Of a stretch of 46,709 nt of DNA, positions 24,096-32,870 are shown piece after piece; the first letter of the stretch is position 1, and each line of letters begins with the position of its first letter. A program made the position numbers and the translations under genes. The DNA comes from Anaerolineae bacterium (GTDB taxonomy: Bacteria; Chloroflexota; Anaerolineae; DRVO01). The notes below the pieces were generated by a model. That model was not told where the DNA came from. It did not search any database and worked only from the letters and a program-made list of their open reading frames with translations. Location of the stretch: NCBI GenBank assembly GCA_013178015.1, contig JABLXR010000029.1, positions 1 through 46,709 of the forward strand. Reading direction: 5' to 3'.

Positions 24096-25109
24096 GTGAT
24101 TGACGCCAGGGAGCTGCGCAAGGAGTTCCGGGTGGCGCGGCATCACGAAGGGGCGCTGGGGGCGGTGCGCAACCTATTCAGCCGCGAGTTCCGCCTGGTC
24201 CGGGCGGTGGATGGGGTCAGCTTCCACGTGGGCGCCGGGGAACTGGTGGGATACCTAGGCCCCAACGGGGCGGGCAAGTCCACCACCATCAAGATGCTCA
24301 CCGGGATCCTGGTGCCGACGGGGGGTGAGGTGCGGGTGAACGGGCGGGTGCCCTGGCGGGAGCGCCGGGCGCACGTCGCCCGGATTGGAGTGGTCTTCGG
24401 ACAGCGCAACACTCTTTGGTGGGACCTGCCAGTGATCGAGTCTTTCGGACTGCTGCGGGACATCTACCGCATTCCGGACGACCGGTACCGCCGAAACCTC
24501 GATCACTTCGTGGGCCTGCTGGGGCTGGAGGAGTTCCTGCACACACCAGTGCGGTCGCTGTCGCTGGGCCAGATGATGCGGGCCAACCTGGCGGCGGCTT
24601 TCCTCCACGACCCCGACATTGTCTTTCTGGACGAGCCCACCATCGGGCTAGACGTGGTGGCCAAGGAGCGCATCCGTCGCTTCATCGGGCACGTCAACCG
24701 AGATCGGGGCACGACGGTGATCCTCACCACGCACGACCTGTCCGACGTGGAACGCCTCTGCCGCAGGGTGATGATGATAGATCGCGGGCGACTCCTGTTC
24801 GACGGGCCACTCGAGGAGCTGACGCGCCGGTTCGGTGGCCAGCGGGAACTGGTGGTGAACCTGTCGGAGGACTACGAGCGAGTGGAGGTGGAAGGCGCAG
24901 TGCTGGTGTCGCGGGAAGGGGCTCGGGCCACCTTCCGCTTCTCGCCCGAGGAGATCAGCGCCTCGGACTTGATCGCCCGCCTCTCGGCGCGCTACCGCCT
25001 CGCGGACCTGTCAGTGCGGGAGCCTCAGATCGAGGCCACCGTCAGGCGCATCTACGAGGAGCGGCTGCTGGATGAGACCCCTCTGGCCCAGGAGCGGCCG
25101 CAGGGGTGA
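24096..25109 (+). CDS. ABC-2 type exporter ATP-binding protein
   Basis: The 337-residue ATPase has Walker A GPNGAGKSTTIKML, a Q-loop in VVFGQRNTLWWDLP, signature RSLSLGQMMRANLAAA and Walker B IVFLDEPTIGLD, with a switch His in LTTHDLSD. The WWDLP and RSLSLGQMMR patterns are typical of the ATPases that go with DUF990-type permease pairs. A C-terminal extension (about 235-337) is probably regulatory. The GTG at 24096 follows GGGAGG at five bases. It powers the two membrane subunits encoded upstream. Confidence 0.92.
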   Translation: MIDARELRKEFRVARHHEGALGAVRNLFSREFRLVRAVDGVSFHVGAGELVGYLGPNGAGKSTTIKMLTGILVPTGGEVRVNGRVPWRERRAHVARIGVVFGQRNTLWWDLPVIESFGLLRDIYRIPDDRYRRNLDHFVGLLGLEEFLHTPVRSLSLGQMMRANLAAAFLHDPDIVFLDEPTIGLDVVAKERIRRFIGHVNRDRGTTVILTTHDLSDVERLCRRVMMIDRGRLLFDGPLEELTRRFGGQRELVVNLSEDYERVEVEGAVLVSREGARATFRFSPEEISASDLIARLSARYRLADLSVREPQIEATVRRIYEERLLDETPLAQERPQG

Positions 25110-25213
25110 GGCCATTGGGGCGGCGCACGCCCGGAACGCCGTGAGCAGTCCACCTGCTTGGCGCTGAAGGGACACCAGTGCCGACCTTGGCGGCGCTTCG
25201 CGGGTGATGCGCC

Positions 25214-26059
25214 TCAGTGCCACACTGTGGGCATGGTCTTGCGGGGAGCGCGCCGGATGTAGGTCATACTGGGGTACCCGACGGTGAGTACGGTCACCAC
25301 TCGCTCGCCTTTGGCCAGGCCCATAGCCTGGCGCACGGCCCGGCTGGCGGCTGCTGCGGCCACAAAGCCGTTGTAGCAGGTGCCCACGCCGAGGGCCTCG
25401 GCATAGACCACCGCGTTCTGGGTGGCGATCCAGGCATCACCGACGGCCTCGGCATCGCCGCGGGGAACGGTGAAGGCGAGGATGGTGGGGGCATGGTGCA
25501 GGAGCGGATCGTGCTCTTCGTCCGGAGCGAGGACGTGCTCCAAGTTCCCCAGGAGGAGGGGTAGCTGGTCCGGGGGGCGGCCAGTCAGGCGCCAGAGCAG
25601 GCCGAAGCCGGGCAGGCGAGCCAGGGTGTAGAGCTGTCGGCAGTAAGCCAGGGTGGACTCCCGAATGGCGGAGATGGCGGTGGAGTCCTGGTACACGTGC
25701 GCCGTCACCGGGCGACGATTCTGGGAGCTGGGAGCCAAGGAGGCGGCGCGGATCATCCCTTGCAGGTGCTCGCGGGACACCGGTTCGCCGGTGTACAAGC
25801 GCCGGCTACGTCTCTCCTCCAACAGAGTCATCATCGCGTCCGGGTTGACTGGTGGGCTCCCAGATACTTCCGGGGTGGCCACTCCCTCGAAGCCGAGGAC
25901 GGTGATGGCTGCTTCCGGGCAGACGGCGTAGCAGGCACCGCACCGCACGCAGAGGGCCAGGGCCGCCGTGAGAGCCGGCCCCCTCTGGATGATCCCGTCG
26001 GGGCAGGCCAGATAGCAGCGATTGCAGTGGGTACACCGGGAGAGGTTGATGGCGATCAC
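25214..26059 (-). CDS. Nitroreductase with N-terminal two-cluster ferredoxin domain
   Basis: The 281-residue fusion begins with a 2[4Fe-4S] ferredoxin domain (C9, C12, C15, C19 and C37, C40, C43, C47). It continues as an FMN-dependent nitroreductase fold (RRSRRLYTGEPVSREHLQGMIRAASLAPSSQNRRP, then ALGVGTCYNGF and VVTVLTVGYP). Such fusions can draw electrons from reduced ferredoxin instead of NAD(P)H. The start is GTG 26059 with only a weak AGGTC before it. It follows the two aminotransferase genes in the same direction, but a strong hairpin (26085-26111) lies between, so it may be expressed separately or at a reduced level. The substrate is unknown. Confidence 0.9.
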   Translation of the reverse strand: MIAINLSRCTHCNRCYLACPDGIIQRGPALTAALALCVRCGACYAVCPEAAITVLGFEGVATPEVSGSPPVNPDAMMTLLEERRSRRLYTGEPVSREHLQGMIRAASLAPSSQNRRPVTAHVYQDSTAISAIRESTLAYCRQLYTLARLPGFGLLWRLTGRPPDQLPLLLGNLEHVLAPDEEHDPLLHHAPTILAFTVPRGDAEAVGDAWIATQNAVVYAEALGVGTCYNGFVAAAAASRAVRQAMGLAKGERVVTVLTVGYPSMTYIRRAPRKTMPTVWH

Positions 26060-26084
26060 GGCTCTGACCTGTTCAATGGAGCAA

Positions 26085-26111
26085 GGGAGGGCAGCCTCAG
26101 GCCACCCTCCC
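26085..26111 (-). terminator. Hairpin after the second aminotransferase
   Basis: GGGAGGG (26085-26091) and CCCTCCC (26105-26111), with an inner GCC/GGC pairing, make a stable stem. On the minus strand it is followed by TTGCTCC. It stands nine bases after the aminotransferase stop. Confidence 0.6.
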
Positions 26112-26119
26112 CAGGTACA

Positions 26120-27397
26120 CTAGAGCAGGCTCTGGTAGTTCTCCGCTACCTTCTTGTAGCCGGCGATGATCTGATCGATGACGCCATCGGCTGGCTCGAT
26201 GTAGGCGGGCAGGCGCATGGCCAGGCCTCCGAGGAGTGCCTCGGTGACGGGGAAGTCGCCTCGCTTGTAGTTGTAGGTGCCGGGGAGGATGGGGCCGCGA
26301 CCGCCGCCGTAGATGTCGAACCCGCGCTGGATCAGAGGCCGGAGGTGCTCCGGGCGGTCGCGGTACCGGCCCACAGGCACGCCCTCCGCCTGCAGAGCGG
26401 CCACGTACTTATCTGGCGCCAGGCCGCCTAGCTGCTCTGGGGCGTAGAAGATGCGCAGCCCTCCGTAGAAGCCACCGTCCTGGGCCTTAGGATAGGACTC
26501 AGGGATACGGACGCCGGGGACGTCCCTCAGGGCATCGTAGAGCTGCTTGCGGTAGTGCAGGCGCCGCTCGTTGCGGTAGTCAACGCTGTCCATGGAGATG
26601 AGGCCGAGGGCCATGGTGAAGGGGTGGGCGCGCCACTTGAGGCCCAGACCCTGGTTGCCCAGCATCCGGTACTGTGGGTTGGTCAGTTCCTCTACGATGC
26701 CGGTGCGATGCAGGTGACAGAAGATAAGGATGCGCTCGTAGAACTCGCGGTTGTTGGTGGTGTTGATGCCACCCTCGCCCGCCGGGATGGGCTTGCCGAA
26801 GGGGTCAGCTCCCTGCATGCTGAAACAGGCGACGTCGGGAAGGGCACCCACTCTGACGCCATCCCAACCGGCGGGGTGCGCGTGAGCGGCATCATGGACG
26901 ATGGCGATGCCGTACTTCTCCCGAAGGCGAAAGAGCCCGTCCATGTCGCAGACGTAGCCATTGAGGTGGATGGGGAGGACGGCGCGGGTCCTAGAGGTGA
27001 TGCGCTTCTCCACATCGGCCGGATCCGTAAGGCCAGTCTTCGGGTCGACGTCGCAGAAGATGGGGCGAGCGCCCAGGTGGATGACGCCGGTGTAGGAGCC
27101 GATGTAGCCCAAATCGGGCACGATCACCTCGTCACCGGGGCCGACGCCAACGGCGTACAGGCCGGCCATGATGGCGTTGGAGCCATGGTCGGTGCTCAGG
27201 CAGTACTGGGCCCCGACGTAGGCGGCGAAACGGTCCTCGAACTCCTTCCCCACATCGGCGCCAGAGCCGGAGAGGTACTGCCGGTCTATGAGGTCACAGA
27301 CGGCTTTCTTCTGTTCCTCGATGGGCGGTTGCCACTGCTCAGCAGTGTCGGCGGTGACGGCCTTAGGGCCGCCGTGGATGGCGAGCTTCTCGGTCAT
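26120..27397 (-). CDS. DegT/DnrJ/EryC1/StrS-family PLP aminotransferase (copy B)
   Basis: The 425-residue fold-type I enzyme has DEVIVPDLGYIGSYTGVIHLGARPIFCDVDP, the cofactor Asp in VHDAAHAHPAGWDG (D169) and a GEGG loop after the likely Schiff-base lysine K202 (FSMQGADPFGKPIPAGEGG). Relatives have a shorter spacing between the SM/SF motif and the lysine; here four extra residues are present. The family makes amino groups on keto-sugars or acts as dehydratases. ATG 27397 is chosen because GGAGGAG stands just upstream. It is a close paralogue of the preceding gene and follows sugar cassette 2, suggesting two steps on one imported amino-polyol or sugar. Confidence 0.9.
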   Translation of the reverse strand: MTEKLAIHGGPKAVTADTAEQWQPPIEEQKKAVCDLIDRQYLSGSGADVGKEFEDRFAAYVGAQYCLSTDHGSNAIMAGLYAVGVGPGDEVIVPDLGYIGSYTGVIHLGARPIFCDVDPKTGLTDPADVEKRITSRTRAVLPIHLNGYVCDMDGLFRLREKYGIAIVHDAAHAHPAGWDGVRVGALPDVACFSMQGADPFGKPIPAGEGGINTTNNREFYERILIFCHLHRTGIVEELTNPQYRMLGNQGLGLKWRAHPFTMALGLISMDSVDYRNERRLHYRKQLYDALRDVPGVRIPESYPKAQDGGFYGGLRIFYAPEQLGGLAPDKYVAALQAEGVPVGRYRDRPEHLRPLIQRGFDIYGGGRGPILPGTYNYKRGDFPVTEALLGGLAMRLPAYIEPADGVIDQIIAGYKKVAENYQSLL

Positions 27398-27491
27398 GAT
27401 CTCCTCCGATGTCTCTATCGCGCGTATCGTCGGGGCGCATCCCGTTCCGCTCGGTTCCTTGCTGCGGAGCACCCCCGCCGACACCGATGCG

Positions 27492-27526
27492 GCGCCTGGG
27501 CACGTCACGAAGGTCCGGCCAGGCGC
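27492..27526 (-). other. Hairpin in the gap between the two aminotransferase genes
   Basis: GCGCCTGG (27492-27499) pairs with CCAGGCGC (27519-27526) around a 19-base loop. The 194-base gap (27398-27591) also contains a minus-strand TTGACA (27578-27573), but no acceptable -10 stands at the right distance. Confidence 0.35.
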
Positions 27527-27591
27527 AATGGAGCTGGTCTATGCCTGCCAGCATGCGTCAGGGCGGTTAGCCTGTCAAGAGCCGGCGAGGT

Positions 27592-28884
27592 CTACAGCAG
27601 GTCCTGGTAGTGGCTCGTCACCTTGCGGAAGGCCGCGATCACCCCGTCGGAGTAGCCGGGCTCCTCGTCTATGAAGACCGGCATGCCCAGGATGCGCCCA
27701 TGGGCCTCTTCGCTTATGGGTAGGCTCCCCTCCGGGTAGCCGGGGTAGTCGCCGGTGAGAGGGCCGATGCCCTTGCCGTAGATGTCGTAGCCCTCGGCGA
27801 AGAGCTTGAGCCGGTGGGTGAGCTCGTACCCGCGGTGGCTCATGTTCACCCCCTCCGCTCGCACCGCCTCCAGGAAGCGCTGCACCGGCAGCCCGCCCAG
27901 CTCCTCCGGATGGTACATCATGTGCATGCCGCCGTAGAAGCCCGCTGGCTTGGCTTTGGGATAGGACTTGAGAGGGGTGATTCCGGGTATGTCCTCCAGG
28001 GCATCGTAGATCTTCTGGCGGTAGCGGAAGCGGCGCTCGTTACGTTCGTCGAGGGAATCCATGAGTATCAGGCCCACTGCCATGGCCCAGGGGTGAGGGC
28101 GAAACTTGAGCCCCAGGTTGGTGGGCAGGAAACCGCGGTACTCGGGGTCGGTCACCTCGTCCTCTAGTCCTCGGCGGTTGAGCTGGCCGAAAAGGAGCAT
28201 CCGCTCGTGGAGGTGATGGTCGTTAGTCACCGCCAGCCCGGCCTCGCCGCCCGGCACTGGCTTGCCTCCGATGGGCCCGCCCTGCATGGAGAAGCAGCCG
28301 ATGTGACCGATGGTGCCCAGCTTCTTCCCGTCCCACTCTGCCCCGTGGCAGTGGGAGCAGTCCTCGATCACGGCGATGTTGTGCTTTCGGGCGATCTCCA
28401 TGATGGCGTCCATGTCGCAGACGTTGCCGTAGAGGTGGACGATGCTCACGGCTTTGGTCCTGGGGGTGATGCGGCGCTCCATATCGGCCGGGTCTATCAC
28501 CAGCCGCTCCGGGTCTATCTCGCAGAACACCGGCCGGGCGCCCATGTGGACGGCGGGGGCGATGGAGCAGATCCAGGTGTAGCAGGGGTGCAGCACCTCG
28601 TCACCTGGCCCCACGCCCACGGCGTAGTAGGCGGACCAGAGGGCAGAGGTGCCGTGGTCCAGGCCGTGGCAGAACTTGATGCCCAGGTAGTCGGCGAAGC
28701 GCTTCTCGAACTCCAGTGGGATGTAGGCGCCGGCAACGGAGTAGGCCCCCTCGTCAATCATCTTGCCAACGAGCTCCTTGATGCGCTCGTTGGGTGGCTG
28801 CCAGCGCTCCCTAGGCGGGACGGTTACCGCCTGGGGCCCGCCAAGGATTGCCAGCTTCTGGCTACCAGTAGTTGTTGCGCTCAT
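27592..28884 (-). CDS. DegT/DnrJ/EryC1/StrS-family PLP aminotransferase (copy A)
   Basis: The 430-residue fold-type I enzyme is paralogous to copy B over its whole length (shared GGPxAVT start, VGPGDEV, DPADxEKRIT-type and GFYGG segments). The cofactor Asp is D175 in VIEDCSHCHGAEWDG and the likely PLP lysine is K208 in FSMQGGPIGGKPVPGGEAG, again with four extra residues before the lysine. ATG 28884 follows GGAGG at seven bases; the in-frame start at 28947 has no such site. It stands 77 bases behind the MalG gene of cassette 2, most likely in the same transcript. The substrate is unknown; an amino-sugar or inosamine is plausible. Confidence 0.9.
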   Translation of the reverse strand: MSATTTGSQKLAILGGPQAVTVPPRERWQPPNERIKELVGKMIDEGAYSVAGAYIPLEFEKRFADYLGIKFCHGLDHGTSALWSAYYAVGVGPGDEVLHPCYTWICSIAPAVHMGARPVFCEIDPERLVIDPADMERRITPRTKAVSIVHLYGNVCDMDAIMEIARKHNIAVIEDCSHCHGAEWDGKKLGTIGHIGCFSMQGGPIGGKPVPGGEAGLAVTNDHHLHERMLLFGQLNRRGLEDEVTDPEYRGFLPTNLGLKFRPHPWAMAVGLILMDSLDERNERRFRYRQKIYDALEDIPGITPLKSYPKAKPAGFYGGMHMMYHPEELGGLPVQRFLEAVRAEGVNMSHRGYELTHRLKLFAEGYDIYGKGIGPLTGDYPGYPEGSLPISEEAHGRILGMPVFIDEEPGYSDGVIAAFRKVTSHYQDLL

Positions 28885-28961
28885 CCCTGTGCCTCCGGCT
28901 TCTGCTGTCCGAACCGAACCCGATCTCTGCTCGTGGATGGTCGGCACGCATGTTCTGCCGA

Positions 28962-29855
28962 CTACTTCATCCCCTGAATCATGATCCCCTGCACGAAGTA
29001 GCGCTGGCCTAAGAAGAAGAGCAGCAGTAGAGGCAGGATGGACACTAGCGAAATGGCCATCATCCAGTGCACCCGCTGCACCCCCAGACTGGACTGGAAC
29101 AGCCGCAGGCCCACGGCGATAGTGAACTTGTTGGGAGTGTTGAGGTAGATCAGGGGACCCATGAATTCGGTCCAGTAGTTAGTGATACAAAACATGGCCA
29201 CCACTCCGAGGACGGGTTTGGCTAGCGGCAAGACTATGCGGCTGTAGATGGTGAAGTAGCTGCCGCCGTCGATCCGAGTGGCGTCATCCAACTCCAGGGG
29301 AACGGTCATGTAGAACTGGCGTAGAAGAAAGATGTAGAAGGGGTTCCCCAGCCACCGAGGTACGACCAGGGGCCGATACGTGTTCAGCCATCCTAGGCGG
29401 CTAAAGATGGCGAAGAGCGGTATCAGGGTCACCTGATCCGGGAGCATCATGGTGCTCAGGACGAGCAGGAACAGGAGATTGCGGCCCCGGAAGCGTAACC
29501 GGGCAAAGCCGAAGGCCACCAGGGAGTTGGTGAGGATCTGCCCTAGCGTGGAGAGGACGGTGACGGTAATGGTGTTGGCGAAGAACCGGGGAGTAGGGAA
29601 CTGCCGCCAAGCATCCACGTAGTTCTGGAAGACCACCGGGTTCGGAATCCACTGGGGTGGCCAGGTGAAGACCTGAGACTGAACCTTGAGTGACGTGGAC
29701 AGCATCCACAAGAAGGGGATGAGGAAGATGACTCCGCCGGCTGCTACCACCAGGTACCGGGTCACTAGCCCCAGGGCCCGGACAGCCTGGCGAGAGGCCG
29801 TCACCTTGCGGCCCGGGCGAGTCAATGCCTTCGCGCCAGTGTGCACGTAGGCCAT
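28962..29855 (-). CDS. Sugar ABC transporter permease, MalG type (cassette 2)
   Basis: The 297-residue membrane protein has six hydrophobic segments. The ATPase-contact loop is LDDATRIDGGSYFTIYSRIVLPLAKP, and the MalG-like end is GQRYFVQGIMIQGMK. The ATG at 29855 has an AGGTAGGG stretch upstream and lies four bases from the MalF stop. It pairs with that product to form the membrane channel. No ATPase gene is present in the cassette. Confidence 0.93.
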   Translation of the reverse strand: MAYVHTGAKALTRPGRKVTASRQAVRALGLVTRYLVVAAGGVIFLIPFLWMLSTSLKVQSQVFTWPPQWIPNPVVFQNYVDAWRQFPTPRFFANTITVTVLSTLGQILTNSLVAFGFARLRFRGRNLLFLLVLSTMMLPDQVTLIPLFAIFSRLGWLNTYRPLVVPRWLGNPFYIFLLRQFYMTVPLELDDATRIDGGSYFTIYSRIVLPLAKPVLGVVAMFCITNYWTEFMGPLIYLNTPNKFTIAVGLRLFQSSLGVQRVHWMMAISLVSILPLLLLFFLGQRYFVQGIMIQGMK

Positions 29856-29859
29856 ATCC

Positions 29860-30777
29860 CTACCTGCCTGCCTTCACTTCGGCCTCGTAGTAGACCCACA
29901 TGGCCGAGGACTTGAACACCAACAGCGTGAGCGCCAGGATGATGAACAGGAGTATCCAGGCCAGGCCAGAGGCATATCCGAAGTGGTACTTCATGAAGGC
30001 CTGGTTGTACAGATTCAGCACGTACATGAGGGTGGCGTTGTTGGGGCCGCCCGCGGTCATGATGAAGGCGGCCGTAAACACCTGGAAGGAGCCAATGATG
30101 CCAGTGACCAGGGTGAAGAAGAGGGTCGGGGTGATCATGGGCAAGGTGATACTGCGGAAGCGCGCGATCGCGTTCGCTCCGTCGAGAGAAACGGCCTCAT
30201 ATAGCTCCTGAGGTACACCTCGCAGCCCGGCCAGGAAGATCATCATGCTGCCGCCTGCTCCCCAGAGAGACATGATGATGAGCGCCGGTTTGGCCCACTG
30301 CTCGCTAAAGAGCCACTTCGGCTGCGGCAGTCCCAGCCAAGCCAGCAAGGCGTTCATGATGCCGAACTGGGGGTTAAGGATCCACTGCCAGAGCAGGGCC
30401 ACAGCCACTCCGGAGACCACCGAGGGAAGGTAATAAACGGTGCGGAAGAGCCGCATGCCAAAGTATTCCGCATTTAGCAGGAGGGCGATGGCCAGGCCCA
30501 AGGCGATGCCCAGGGGCACGCTGATGAAGGAGTAGTAAGCGGTGTTGGCCAGGCTCTTGGTGAACAGGGGATCGTGGAAGAGTATGTTCCGATAGTTGTC
30601 CAGGCCGACGAAGACGGTGGGGGTCATGAAATCGGCCCGGCACAGGCTAAGGTAGAGCGAGATGGCCATTGGCCCCGCCGTGAAGGCGATGAAGCCAACC
30701 ACCCAGGGGGAGATGAAGAGGTAGCCGGCGATCTCCTCTTTCGCCCGCTGCGAGAGGCGCAGCGATTCTGCCACCAT
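29860..30777 (-). CDS. Sugar ABC transporter permease, MalF type (cassette 2)
   Basis: The 305-residue membrane protein has six hydrophobic segments and the loop LYEAVSLDGANAIARFRSITLPMITP, in which the usual EAA is EAV. ATG 30777 follows AGGGG; a longer frame from 30918 would overlap the intercistronic hairpin and is not like this family. The sequence ITAGGPNNATLMYVLNLYNQAF-type segment is shared with the cassette 3 MalF (GGGPNNATLFYVLYIYRQGW), which suggests that cassettes 2 and 3 are related. Confidence 0.93.
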   Translation of the reverse strand: MVAESLRLSQRAKEEIAGYLFISPWVVGFIAFTAGPMAISLYLSLCRADFMTPTVFVGLDNYRNILFHDPLFTKSLANTAYYSFISVPLGIALGLAIALLLNAEYFGMRLFRTVYYLPSVVSGVAVALLWQWILNPQFGIMNALLAWLGLPQPKWLFSEQWAKPALIIMSLWGAGGSMMIFLAGLRGVPQELYEAVSLDGANAIARFRSITLPMITPTLFFTLVTGIIGSFQVFTAAFIMTAGGPNNATLMYVLNLYNQAFMKYHFGYASGLAWILLFIILALTLLVFKSSAMWVYYEAEVKAGR

Positions 30778-30860
30778 GGTGTCACCCCTTATCTGCCGGA
30801 TGTACAGCCAAGGAATGATCCGTCGTCTGTCTGAAGGGCTCCGACCACCTGTGTAGTGCC

Positions 30861-30885
30861 GGGCAGGGCCGCTGAGGCCCTGCCC
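30861..30885 (-). terminator. Intercistronic hairpin after the cassette 2 binding protein
   Basis: GGGCAGGGCC (30861-30870) and GGCCCTGCCC (30876-30885) form a perfect 10-bp stem with a five-base loop, 51 bases after the binding-protein stop and before the MalF start. It matches the hairpin in cassette 1 in place and strength, so it probably sets the binding-protein to permease ratio. Confidence 0.65.
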
Positions 30886-30936
30886 CGTGACTTCGCGGGC
30901 GCCGAGTGGGCGTCTCAATGCATCTAGCGCGCCCCA

Positions 30937-32286
30937 TCAGGTCGTCTGGGCATACACCTGGCGGAGCTGCGCGGATGCCTGGGTAACCAGCTCCTCAACG
31001 GTGATGGCATTGAGGAGCATGCACTGGTCGTAGAGAGGATTCCAGATCTCGCTGAACTCCTGAGCGTTGCGAACCATTGATCGCACATCCGGGCGGCACG
31101 TCTCCATCACCTCGGAGACGCACTCTAGGTTCTTCTCCGGCATAAGCTCTTCCCAGGCCGTAGTGAGAGACCTCCTCGGTGGGGTCATGCCGATCTCGAG
31201 GTGCTTGAGGCAGATCTCGGGCGAAACCAGGTAGGCCAGGAACCGGAAAGCCTCGTCCGGGTACTTGGTCTTGCCATAGACGTGGTAGCCGTCCATGGAA
31301 GTGCGGGTGCCGACGCCGCACGGGCCCACGGGGGTGTTGATCATGTCCCAGTCGAAGCCCGACTCGTCTCGCACTAGGGTGACAATGCCTGACCCCTCGG
31401 TTAGCATGCCTGCCATCTGGGCCGTGAATGCCGCGCGCCCGCCCAACCCGGCCATCATCTCGGTCAGGCCATAGGAGCCATCCTTCCAGATCAGATCGTG
31501 AATGACCTGGAGGCCCTCGATGGTTTCTGGCTTGTCCAGAAGCACGACGGTGTCATCATCGGGGTCTACCACATCGCCGCAGTGGCTCCAGATGGAGCAG
31601 ATGTCGAGACGGGTCAGTCCGAAGCCGCCGGTGATGCCGAAGCGGGGCTTGTCCCTATCTGTTAGGGCATGGGCCAAGACCCTCAGGTCTTCCCACGTCC
31701 ACTCCGCGGTGGGGTGTGCTACCCCCAGCTCATCGAACATGTCCTTGTTGTAGTAGATGATGACAACGTTGAGGTATTTGGGGAGGGCAATCAACTGCCC
31801 TCTGTAGTCACAACCTTTGAGGGGGTTGGGGAAGAAGTCTTCGAGGTCCTCTCTCAGGTTGTGCCGGTCCACCGCCGGATTGAGGTCCAGCACCTGGCCT
31901 TTCTCAGCCCAGATCTTGAAATAGGAGCCGAACCCGGCGAAGACATCGGGAGCCTCGCCGCTAGCCATCTGGGCCGTGAGCTTCTCGAACCAGTCGCCTA
32001 TGCCGGGCTCATAGGTGACAGTGATGTCCGGGTTCTGCTCGTGGAACATGGCGCAGATCTCGTCGTTGTACTTCTGTTCGTCGGCCGGGTCTCCCCAGCC
32101 TCCCTCATCCACCCAGCGCAGCGCCACTACTTCCTGGGGCGCTGCTGCCGGAGCCGTAGTGGCGACGGCTTCGGTAGCCACCGGCGCCGGTGCTCCGGCG
32201 CAGGAAGCCAAGCCACTTGCCAGAATGCTGGTGCCCGTCATAGCCGCGAAGGTCTTGAGGAAACCACGCCGAGACACGGTAGGCAT
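30937..32286 (-). CDS. Sugar ABC transporter substrate-binding lipoprotein (cassette 2)
   Basis: The 449-residue family 1 solute-binding protein has a Tat signal (SRRGFLKTF, R6-R7) and lipobox LASC (C29), then an Ala/Thr/Val-rich spacer. The mature protein shows the family pattern YEPGIGDWFEKLTAQMASGEAPDVF, and YYNKDMFDELGV followed by WTWEDLRVLAHAL. ATG 32286 has GGAGGG upstream; the earlier in-frame ATG at 32337 would hide the signal. It leads a probable operon with two permeases and two aminotransferases, and is divergent from the second histidine kinase gene, which may sense the same nutrient. Confidence 0.93.
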   Translation of the reverse strand: MPTVSRRGFLKTFAAMTGTSILASGLASCAGAPAPVATEAVATTAPAAAPQEVVALRWVDEGGWGDPADEQKYNDEICAMFHEQNPDITVTYEPGIGDWFEKLTAQMASGEAPDVFAGFGSYFKIWAEKGQVLDLNPAVDRHNLREDLEDFFPNPLKGCDYRGQLIALPKYLNVVIIYYNKDMFDELGVAHPTAEWTWEDLRVLAHALTDRDKPRFGITGGFGLTRLDICSIWSHCGDVVDPDDDTVVLLDKPETIEGLQVIHDLIWKDGSYGLTEMMAGLGGRAAFTAQMAGMLTEGSGIVTLVRDESGFDWDMINTPVGPCGVGTRTSMDGYHVYGKTKYPDEAFRFLAYLVSPEICLKHLEIGMTPPRRSLTTAWEELMPEKNLECVSEVMETCRPDVRSMVRNAQEFSEIWNPLYDQCMLLNAITVEELVTQASAQLRQVYAQTT

Positions 32287-32804
32287 CTCATCCCTCCTTA
32301 CCCCGAACCCAAACCGGGGAACCGCGGGGCATTTCATCGGCCTGATGGTGTCTGAGTACCGGGAGCTGAGCTACTGGGTCGCCGGGACACCTCCTTTCCG
32401 GGACTGGCCGTGCCCGCCGGTGAGCGAAGTGGGCGATGTCCTGAGTCTGTCCGTGTCCGTACGAGGATGGCACTCCTATCGGCTTCGACGCACCAGCGAT
32501 GGGCGAGACGTGGTTCCGGCGTGGCTGACGCGGGAGCCGCTCACCTGAGGGGCTTGCACCTGCCCCCAGAGCTAGACCGTCTTCCGGCGCCAGGCTCCGC
32601 CCGGAAGCACGCCTGGCCTGCTCGACCCGTCTACCCCTGGGGCCAGAGGGTCGTGAGCCAGAAACTGATGTCGCGGATGGCCTCACTGGCCGACGAGTCT
32701 CCCCAACGCGTCCCGTGCCAATTCCTATGGCGCCTAGCCCGGCTCGTCATGGGGCCGTGGGCACGGGGGGCGCTCCATGGCTCTCGGAGTTGCTCATACT
32801 GCAT

Positions 32805-32810
32805 TATACT
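32805..32810 (+). promoter_or_regulatory. Possible -10 element of kinase 2
   Basis: TATACT within GCATTATACTGGGG; a second TACT-containing string lies just upstream. There is no good -35 at 16-18 bases. Transcription would start near 32817, so the GACATGTT repeats at 32852-32870 would be in the leader. Confidence 0.3.
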
Positions 32811-32851
32811 GGGGAGAGGGCTCCGCGAAGCCCTGTGTATGACAGGTTTCC

Positions 32852-32870
32852 GACATGTTACAGACATGTT
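32852..32870 (+). promoter_or_regulatory. Operator-like direct repeat GACATGTT x2, 11-bp phased
   Basis: GACATGTT occurs at 32852-32859 and 32863-32870. Each contains the palindrome ACATGT, and the copies are 11 bases apart, about one helical turn. This is the usual look of a binding site for a dimeric regulator on one DNA face. It lies 52 bases before the kinase ATG. Confidence 0.4.

Noticed and set aside
27573-27578. Minus-strand TTGACA as a promoter of aminotransferase copy B
   Set aside because: The hexamer at the expected -10 distance is CATGCT, too weak to support a promoter.
32288-32686. A minus-strand frame upstream of cassette 2
   Set aside because: Low-complexity Arg/Pro/Ser composition in a regulatory gap, without a ribosome site or family match.
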